Shown: in pieces, positions 59,411 through 64,000 of the stretch
Position numbering within the stretch: the first letter of the stretch is position 1
How the letters are laid out: every line of letters begins with the position of its first letter
Assembly (NCBI RefSeq): GCF_934295145.1
Contig: NZ_CAKRAS010000001.1
Location: 57,500-121,499, forward strand
DNA from: an uncultured Eubacterium sp.
GTDB lineage: Bacteria; Bacillota; Clostridia; Lachnospirales; Lachnospiraceae
Reading direction: 5' to 3'
DNA length: 64,000 nucleotides
Made by a program: the position numbers and the translations under genes
The notes under the pieces: model-generated
What the model was told of the DNA's origin: nothing
Databases searched by the model: none
What the model saw: only the letters and a program-made list of their open reading frames with translations

Positions 59411-59439
59411 TTTACATTCAAAAAGTACACCGATATAAT
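59411..59439 (+). promoter_or_regulatory. promoter of the por operon
   Basis: TTTACA (59411-59416), a 17-nt spacer and TATAAT (59434-59439). A further inverted repeat CTGCGC/GCGCAG lies at 59491-59507 in the leader. Confidence 0.75.
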
Positions 59440-59533
59440 GTTAAAAGTTGATGAAAATAAGAAATTTATTTCATAAGTTAATGTTATTTACTGCGCTGAT
59501 CGCGCAGTTGCATAAGAAGGAGAGAGATAGATC

Positions 59534-60133
59534 ATGAAAAATGGAATTGAGATCAGATGGCATGGCCGTGGCGGTCAGGGTGCCAAGACTGCAGCACTGC
59601 TTCTGGCAGATGTAGCTTTTAAAACCGGAAAACATGTACAGGGTTTCCCAGAGTACGGTCCGGAGCGTATGGGCGCACCGATCACTGCTTACAACAGAAT
59701 CAGTTCAGATGTGATTCGTGTACATTCCAATATTTATGATCCGGATTATGTTGCAGTTGTTGATGAGACATTATTACATACCGTTGATGTAACAGCCGGA
59801 TTGAAAAAAGAAGGTGCCATCATCGTAAATACAGCAAAATCAAAAGAAGAAATCATGCCGCAATTAAATGGTTATGAGGGACGTGTCGTTACTATTGATG
59901 CCAGAACAATTTCTGAGGAGGCACTTGGAAAATATTTTCCGAACTCTCCAATGTTGGCAGCTGTTGTTGCGACTACAGGTGTTATGTCGAAAGAAACATT
60001 TTTACAGGAGATGCGTGCTTCTTACAAACATAAATTTGCAAAGAAACCGGAAGTAATTGATGGAAATATGAAAGCATTGGAAATGGCTTTTGCAGCTGTA
60101 GAGGAGAGAGAAGATGAGAACAGATATCAATAA
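59534..60133 (+). CDS. porC: pyruvate/2-oxoacid:ferredoxin oxidoreductase gamma subunit
   Basis: The 199-residue subunit has the family start IRWHGRGGQGAKTAALLLADV and the FPEYGPERMGAPITAYNRI block. It forms part of the CoA-binding side of the four-subunit enzyme that oxidises pyruvate to acetyl-CoA, CO2 and reduced ferredoxin. AAGGAGAG precedes the ATG. Gene order gamma-delta-alpha-beta is the usual one. It overlaps the next gene by 20 bases. Confidence 0.9.
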   Translation: MKNGIEIRWHGRGGQGAKTAALLLADVAFKTGKHVQGFPEYGPERMGAPITAYNRISSDVIRVHSNIYDPDYVAVVDETLLHTVDVTAGLKKEGAIIVNTAKSKEEIMPQLNGYEGRVVTIDARTISEEALGKYFPNSPMLAAVVATTGVMSKETFLQEMRASYKHKFAKKPEVIDGNMKALEMAFAAVEEREDENRYQ

Positions 60134-60419
60134 AATCAATGAACATACTCCACATACAGGGCTGACGGAAGGAATGCAGGTATTTGCTGCAGGAACTTCC
60201 AAATATTTTAAGACAGGTGAGTGGAGAAATAATACACCGGTTTATTTAGAGGACAACTGCAAACAGTGTCTGCTGTGTGCACCGGTCTGTCCGGACAGTT
60301 CCATTCCGGTCAAAGACCAGAAGAGAGGCGCATTTGACTTAGATCACTGCAAAGGCTGCGGTATCTGTGCAAAGGTGTGTCCGTTCGGAGCAATCAAAAT
60401 GAAGGAGGGCGTAGAATAA
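60114..60419 (+). CDS. porD: pyruvate/2-oxoacid:ferredoxin oxidoreductase delta (ferredoxin) subunit
   Basis: The 101-residue iron-sulfur subunit carries CKQCLLCAPVCP and CKGCGICAKVCP, two [4Fe-4S] ligand sets that pass electrons from the TPP centre to ferredoxin. The N-terminal 60 residues are typical of PorD. Its start lies inside porC, with AGAGGAGAG before it, and its stop overlaps the porA start (TAATG). Confidence 0.92.
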   Translation: MRTDINKINEHTPHTGLTEGMQVFAAGTSKYFKTGEWRNNTPVYLEDNCKQCLLCAPVCPDSSIPVKDQKRGAFDLDHCKGCGICAKVCPFGAIKMKEGVE

Positions 60420-61603
60420 TGGGAATCAAAGAACGTATGTCAGGTAACGAGGCCGTTGCCTACGCAATCAAACAGGTAAATCCAGATGTTATGCCGGCAT
60501 TTCCGATTACGCCGTCCACAGAGATTCCGCAGATGGTATCCACATACATTGCAAATGGCGAGATCGATACAGAGTTTATTCCGGTCGAGAGTGAGCATTC
60601 TGCAATGAGTGCCAGTATTGGAGCAGAGGCTGCAGGTGCAAGAACCTTGACTGCAACTTCTTCCGCGGGTCTGGCTCTGATGTGGGAGGAACTGCTGCTG
60701 GCAGCTTCCAACCGTATGCCGATCGCTCTGACACTGGTAAACCGTACTCTTTCCGGCCCGATCAACATCAACTGTGATCATACCGATGGTATGGGAGCCC
60801 GCGATACCGGATGGATTCAGATTTATGCAGAGAACAATCAGGAAGTATATGATAATTTTATTCAGGCATACCGCATTGCCGAGCATAAAGATGTCCGCCT
60901 GCCAATTATGATTTGTCAGGATGGTTTTATTACCAGTCACGCAGTAGAGAATATTGAATTATTAGAAGATGCACCGGTCAAAGAGTTCGTCGGTGAATAT
61001 CATCCGGAGGAGTATTTGTTAAATCCGGGGAAACCGGTTTCTGTTGGACCATATGCAGTATCTAACTTTGTAATGGAAAGTAGAAAAAATCAGCTGATTG
61101 CGCTTGAGAATGCAAAACAGGTCATCTTAGATGTAGCCAAAGAATTTGCAGGAATTTCCGGCAGAGAGTATGGCCTTTTTGAAGAATATAAGACAGAAGA
61201 TGCAGACTATGTGATGGTCATCATTGGTTCCGCAGCAGGAACGGCAAAAGAGGCTGTAGACGAGCTACGCGAGGAAGGAAAGAAAGTCGGAGTTCTGAAA
61301 CTGCGTGTTTTCCGTCCGTTCCCGGCAGAAGAAATCGTAGAAGCAATCAAAAATAATTGTAAGGCAGTAGCCATTATGGATCGTTGCGAGAGCTACAACG
61401 GAAATGGAGGACCACTTGGTTCTGAGATTGCAGCTGGTCTGTACCGCACCAGAACTTATATGGAAGCAATTAATTACATCTACGGACTTGGTGGGCGTGA
61501 TTTTACTGTTGAAGAAGCAAAAGATGTATTTGCAGAACTGGAAGATGTAGTAGAAAATGGTAAACCGGTAACACAGTATCAGTATATCGGTCTGAGAAAA
61601 TAG
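60419..61603 (+). CDS. porA: pyruvate/2-oxoacid:ferredoxin oxidoreductase alpha subunit
   Basis: ATG 60419 with GAAGGAGG before it gives 394 residues. The start MSGNEAVAYAIKQVNPDVMPAFPITPSTEI and the ESEHSAMSASIGAEAAGARTLTATSSAGLALM block mark the pyrimidine-binding side of the TPP enzyme. The length and motifs resemble pyruvate-specific PorA more than the 2-oxoisovalerate type, but substrate choice is inferred. It is translationally coupled to porD. Confidence 0.92.
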   Translation: MGIKERMSGNEAVAYAIKQVNPDVMPAFPITPSTEIPQMVSTYIANGEIDTEFIPVESEHSAMSASIGAEAAGARTLTATSSAGLALMWEELLLAASNRMPIALTLVNRTLSGPININCDHTDGMGARDTGWIQIYAENNQEVYDNFIQAYRIAEHKDVRLPIMICQDGFITSHAVENIELLEDAPVKEFVGEYHPEEYLLNPGKPVSVGPYAVSNFVMESRKNQLIALENAKQVILDVAKEFAGISGREYGLFEEYKTEDADYVMVIIGSAAGTAKEAVDELREEGKKVGVLKLRVFRPFPAEEIVEAIKNNCKAVAIMDRCESYNGNGGPLGSEIAAGLYRTRTYMEAINYIYGLGGRDFTVEEAKDVFAELEDVVENGKPVTQYQYIGLRK

Positions 61604-61614
61604 GAGGCAGAGTG

Positions 61615-62556
61615 ATGAGCGAATATAAATTTAAAGAAGTTATGAGCAAACCGGAACGTCTGGCTCCGGGACATAGAATGTGTGCAGGATGTGGCGCAAC
61701 TATCGCAGTTCGTGCTGTATTGCGCGCACTGCATGAGGGAGATCAGGCCGTTATCGGTAACGCAACCGGATGCCTGGAAGTTTCTTCTTTCATGTATCCA
61801 TATACTGCATGGGAGGACAGCTATATCCATAACGCATTTGAAAATGCAGGTGCTACATTAAGTGGTGTGGAGACTGCATACAAAGCGCTGAAAAAACGTG
61901 GCCGTCTGCCTGAAGATGCCACATTTAAATTTATTACCTTTGGTGGTGACGGCGGTACGTACGATATCGGTTTCCAGTCTCTTTCCGGAGCAATGGAGCG
62001 TAATCATGATATGGTATACGTTTGTTACGACAATGGTGCGTATATGAACACTGGTATCCAGCGTTCTTCTGCAACACCGATGTATGCAGATACCACAACC
62101 ACGCCAGTAGGTACACAGTCCAACGGTAAAATGCAGAACAGAAAAGATCTGGCATCTATCATCGCAGATCATGATGTTCCGTATGTTGGTCAGACAACCA
62201 TGATCGGCAATTTCTCCGATCTTCACAAAAAAGCAGAGAAAGCTATCTACACAGAGGGTGCTGCTTTCTTAAATATCATGACTCCATGTCCGCGTGGATG
62301 GCGTTATGATACAGCAGACATTATGAAAATCTGCAAACTTGCAGTTGAGACCTGTTACTGGCCGATGTTTGAAGTAGAACATGGTAAATGGCGTTTGACA
62401 TATGAACCGAAGAAGAAACTGCCAATTGAAGACTTTTTGCGCGAACAGGGCAGATTCAAACATCTGTTTAAGCCAGGTAATGAGGATCTGATCGCACAGT
62501 TCCAGGCTGAAGTTGACCGTCGTTGGGAAGATCTTCAGTATAAATGCGCACGATAA
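61615..62556 (+). CDS. porB: pyruvate/2-oxoacid:ferredoxin oxidoreductase beta subunit
   Basis: ATG 61615, six bases after AGGAGG, gives 313 residues (GTG 61612 is an alternative). It holds the TPP diphosphate site GDGGTYDIGFQSLSGAMERN...NGAYMNTGIQRS and the cluster cysteines in CAGCGATI. Beta and alpha together form the active site. It is the fourth por gene; a LysR gene follows after 18 bases. Confidence 0.92.
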   Translation: MSEYKFKEVMSKPERLAPGHRMCAGCGATIAVRAVLRALHEGDQAVIGNATGCLEVSSFMYPYTAWEDSYIHNAFENAGATLSGVETAYKALKKRGRLPEDATFKFITFGGDGGTYDIGFQSLSGAMERNHDMVYVCYDNGAYMNTGIQRSSATPMYADTTTTPVGTQSNGKMQNRKDLASIIADHDVPYVGQTTMIGNFSDLHKKAEKAIYTEGAAFLNIMTPCPRGWRYDTADIMKICKLAVETCYWPMFEVEHGKWRLTYEPKKKLPIEDFLREQGRFKHLFKPGNEDLIAQFQAEVDRRWEDLQYKCAR

Positions 62557-62574
62557 TCCGGGAGGAATAAATAG

Positions 62575-63462
62575 ATGACTTTGTTATCCTATCAGGTATT
62601 TCAGACAGTGGTGGGACAGGGAAGTTTCCAGAAGGCGGCAGAGATTTTAAATCTGACGCCTTCTGCAGTCAGTCATGCAATCGCATCGATGGAGCAGGAG
62701 CTGGGATTTTCCCTGTTTACGAGAAATAAGGCTGGGGTTGCCCTGACCAATTATGGAGAACATCTGCTTCCCTATGTGAATGCAGTGTTAAACAGTGATG
62801 AGAGTCTGCAGCAGGCAATCGCAGGACTGAACGGATTGAAAATGGGAAATGTGAAAATGGGTTGTTTTTCCAGTGTATGCACAAACTGGATGACAGACAT
62901 TATCCATTCCTTCCATCAGCGGTACCCGGATATTAATATCGAGCTGTATCAGGGAACTTATGCGGATGTATCTTATTGGATCAAAAACGGAATCGTAGAT
63001 ATTGGCTTTCTGTCAATGTCTTCCGCCGGAGATCTGCCAATTGAGCCTTTGTATTGTGATCCGCTGCTCTGTGTAGTTCCAAAAGACTATCGGAAAAGGG
63101 AAGATACGCCATATATGACACCAGATGAGATGAAAGACGAAGTCTTTGTCTCTCAGATGGAGACTACTGATGCGGATATCGCAATTTTCATGAAACAGAA
63201 TGGATTGGGAAACGTGCGGATGGACTATCACGTTGTGGATGATCTGTCTACGATTGCACTGGTGGCAGCCGGACTTGGTATCTGCATTATGCCGGAGTTG
63301 GTTATGAATGACATTCCATATGAAGTAGATCGTTATCCAATGATGCCGGAGGCACATCGTGTCATTGGCATATCAGCATTAAACCCGAACTTCCTTGCCC
63401 CGGCAGTTAAAATGCTTTACCAGCATGTTATAGAAAAGTATAAGACGATAGAAGAAGCATAA
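62575..63462 (+). CDS. LysR family transcriptional regulator
   Basis: The 295-residue protein has the LysR helix-turn-helix (FQTVVGQGSFQKAAEILNLTPSAVSHAIASMEQELG at residues 8-42) and the two-lobed co-inducer domain. It lies directly after porB with GGGAGG before its ATG and is probably co-transcribed. It may control the por operon or a linked function; LysR proteins are more often divergent from their target, so this link is uncertain. The effector is unknown. Confidence 0.88.
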   Translation: MTLLSYQVFQTVVGQGSFQKAAEILNLTPSAVSHAIASMEQELGFSLFTRNKAGVALTNYGEHLLPYVNAVLNSDESLQQAIAGLNGLKMGNVKMGCFSSVCTNWMTDIIHSFHQRYPDINIELYQGTYADVSYWIKNGIVDIGFLSMSSAGDLPIEPLYCDPLLCVVPKDYRKREDTPYMTPDEMKDEVFVSQMETTDADIAIFMKQNGLGNVRMDYHVVDDLSTIALVAAGLGICIMPELVMNDIPYEVDRYPMMPEAHRVIGISALNPNFLAPAVKMLYQHVIEKYKTIEEA

Positions 63463-63594
63463 GAGAGTTACGGTGCCTATTCTTAACCTTCCGTATAGCA
63501 AAAATTGTGCTCTGGTTGAATTGCACAAAAATAATGCCAGAATGTACGAAAATTTGCTGAATTAAATAAATTCACAAAAAATTAATAAATTTCA

Positions 63595-63623
63595 TTGACT
63601 TTTTATCGCGATGAGGGTAATAT
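63595..63623 (+). promoter_or_regulatory. promoter of the ammonium transporter leader
   Basis: TTGACT (63595-63600), a 17-nt spacer and TAATAT (63618-63623). Transcription would start near 63630, leaving a leader of about 290 nt. Confidence 0.78.
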
Positions 63624-63629
63624 TACAGA

Positions 63630-63795
63630 CATCAAAGGCAAAGGTGCTGAGAAGAATAAGCTTCCGGTGCCTTTTTCTATTTTCCGGGATAAGGATCCTG
63701 TGAGGGCAGATGGCAGAATTTGCGAACAAATTGTTACCTGTTTTTATAGTGGTTCAAATGCCCGGGCAATAGAAAAACTCTGATAGCGACACAAA
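63630..63795 (+). promoter_or_regulatory. structured leader upstream of amt, class unknown
   Basis: The leader holds an early hairpin (AAAGGCA 63634-63640 with TGCCTTT 63668-63674, and GAAG/CTTC inside), a small hairpin AATTTG-CGAA-CAAATT near 63718-63735 and the palindrome TGCCCGGGCA near 63760. With the terminator after it, this looks like a transcription attenuator. I compared it with lysine, TPP, glycine, glutamine, c-di-GMP, c-di-AMP, cobalamin, ZTP and SAM consensus patterns and with a T-box and found no match. It makes up most of the 455-base gap before amt. Confidence 0.55.
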
Positions 63796-63838
63796 GGGGT
63801 GTCATCTGCAGGCTAGCGGCAGATGGCATCTCTTTTTT
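63796..63838 (+). terminator. terminator within the amt leader
   Basis: GGGGTGTCATCTGC pairs with GCAGATGGCATCTC (with G-U pairs) around a 9-nt loop and is followed by TCTTTTTT. It lies 80 bases before the amt start, where it would stop transcription before the gene unless opened. Confidence 0.82.
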
Positions 63839-63917
63839 GTTTGACAGTATACTTTCTTGTAAAACAGTGTCGTTTTAAGTAAAGATTCCTTGGAATCGAA
63901 AAACTAGGAGGTAAGTT

Positions 63918-64000
63918 ATGACACAGGAGATTATGACTTTTATTAATGACAACATATTTGGTGTCTGGTTTCTGATAGGTGCCGCATTGGTATTCTGGAT
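63918..64000 (+). CDS. amt: ammonium transporter, N-terminus only (cut by window edge)
   Basis: Twenty-seven codons are visible after AGGAGG. The product starts MTQEIMTFINDNIFGVWFL and continues with IGAALVFW, which matches the start of the first helix of Firmicute Amt proteins (often followed by MQAGFAMVE, not visible here). Amt channels carry ammonium into the cell for glutamine synthetase. The identity rests on a short N-terminal match and the attenuated leader, so another membrane protein cannot be excluded. Confidence 0.6.
   Translation, partial: MTQEIMTFINDNIFGVWFLIGAALVFW

Noticed and set aside
63595..63795. Lysine, TPP or cobalamin riboswitch before amt
   Set aside because: Short resemblances such as CTGAGA or GATAGC exist, but core elements of each class are missing and part of the supposed P1 stem is the promoter itself.

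Overview
The window reads as chromosomal DNA of a low-to-moderate-GC anaerobic Firmicute, most likely of the Lachnospiraceae (Clostridium cluster XIVa). Supporting signs are strong AGGAGG-type ribosome binding sites, near-consensus sigma-A promoters with 17-nt spacers, a phenylalanine T-box, a Gram-positive-style 6S RNA, a four-subunit pyruvate:ferredoxin oxidoreductase, a giant CoA-dehydratase-type activase, ferredoxin-like aldo/keto reductases and a direct glutaminyl-tRNA synthetase. Genus and species cannot be fixed from the sequence alone. I see no phage, insertion sequence, CRISPR array, tRNA or rRNA.

Layout. 1-5.5 kb: the end of a membrane acyltransferase, two iron-sulfur aldo/keto reductases, a HipA-like kinase and a TetR regulator with a clear palindromic operator. 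5.5-10.3 kb: a 400-nt gene-free stretch with two large inverted repeats, then a 1416-residue activase on the minus strand. 10.4-15.1 kb: a LysM protein, a rhomboid-like protein lacking the catalytic motif, GlnRS and a MocR regulator. 15.3-22.4 kb: an unusual seven-gene ABC-2 locus with one ATPase, four related permeases and two lipoproteins. 22.5-25.5 kb (minus strand): an ATP-grasp ligase and two esterases. 25.7-33.4 kb: a xanthine/uracil permease, a HAD phosphatase, then branched-chain amino acid and threonine genes (ilvN, ilvC, leuC, leuD, thrC). 33.6-38.5 kb: a YesN/YesM two-component system next to an orphan sugar-binding lipoprotein. 38.6-43.4 kb: a complete Liv-type branched-chain amino acid ABC transporter. 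43.6-48.1 kb: deoC, cdd, 6S RNA, a SpoIID/LytB-domain protein and a YihY membrane protein. 48.1-56.3 kb: a T-box leader, pheS, a repeat-rich 290-nt spacer, pheT, queA, a LURP-one-like protein and topoisomerase III. 56.3-59.3 kb (minus strand): a TrpXYZ-like ABC importer. 59.4-63.5 kb: the porCDAB operon and a LysR regulator. The window ends in a long attenuator-like leader and the first codons of an ammonium transporter.

How the parts fit: much of the region serves amino acid and nitrogen economy (ilv/leu/thr synthesis, Liv uptake, TrpXYZ-like uptake, ammonium uptake) and anaerobic ferredoxin-linked carbon metabolism (POR, aldo/keto reductases, activase). The least explained parts are the ABC-2/lipoprotein locus, the ATP-grasp/esterase trio, the 51-bp tandem repeat splitting pheS from pheT, the nested palindrome at 5.7-5.9 kb, and the structured leader before the ammonium transporter. 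Start codons were moved inward from the longest reading frame wherever a ribosome binding site or the family N-terminus supported it. All family names are read by eye from motifs, not from database searches.
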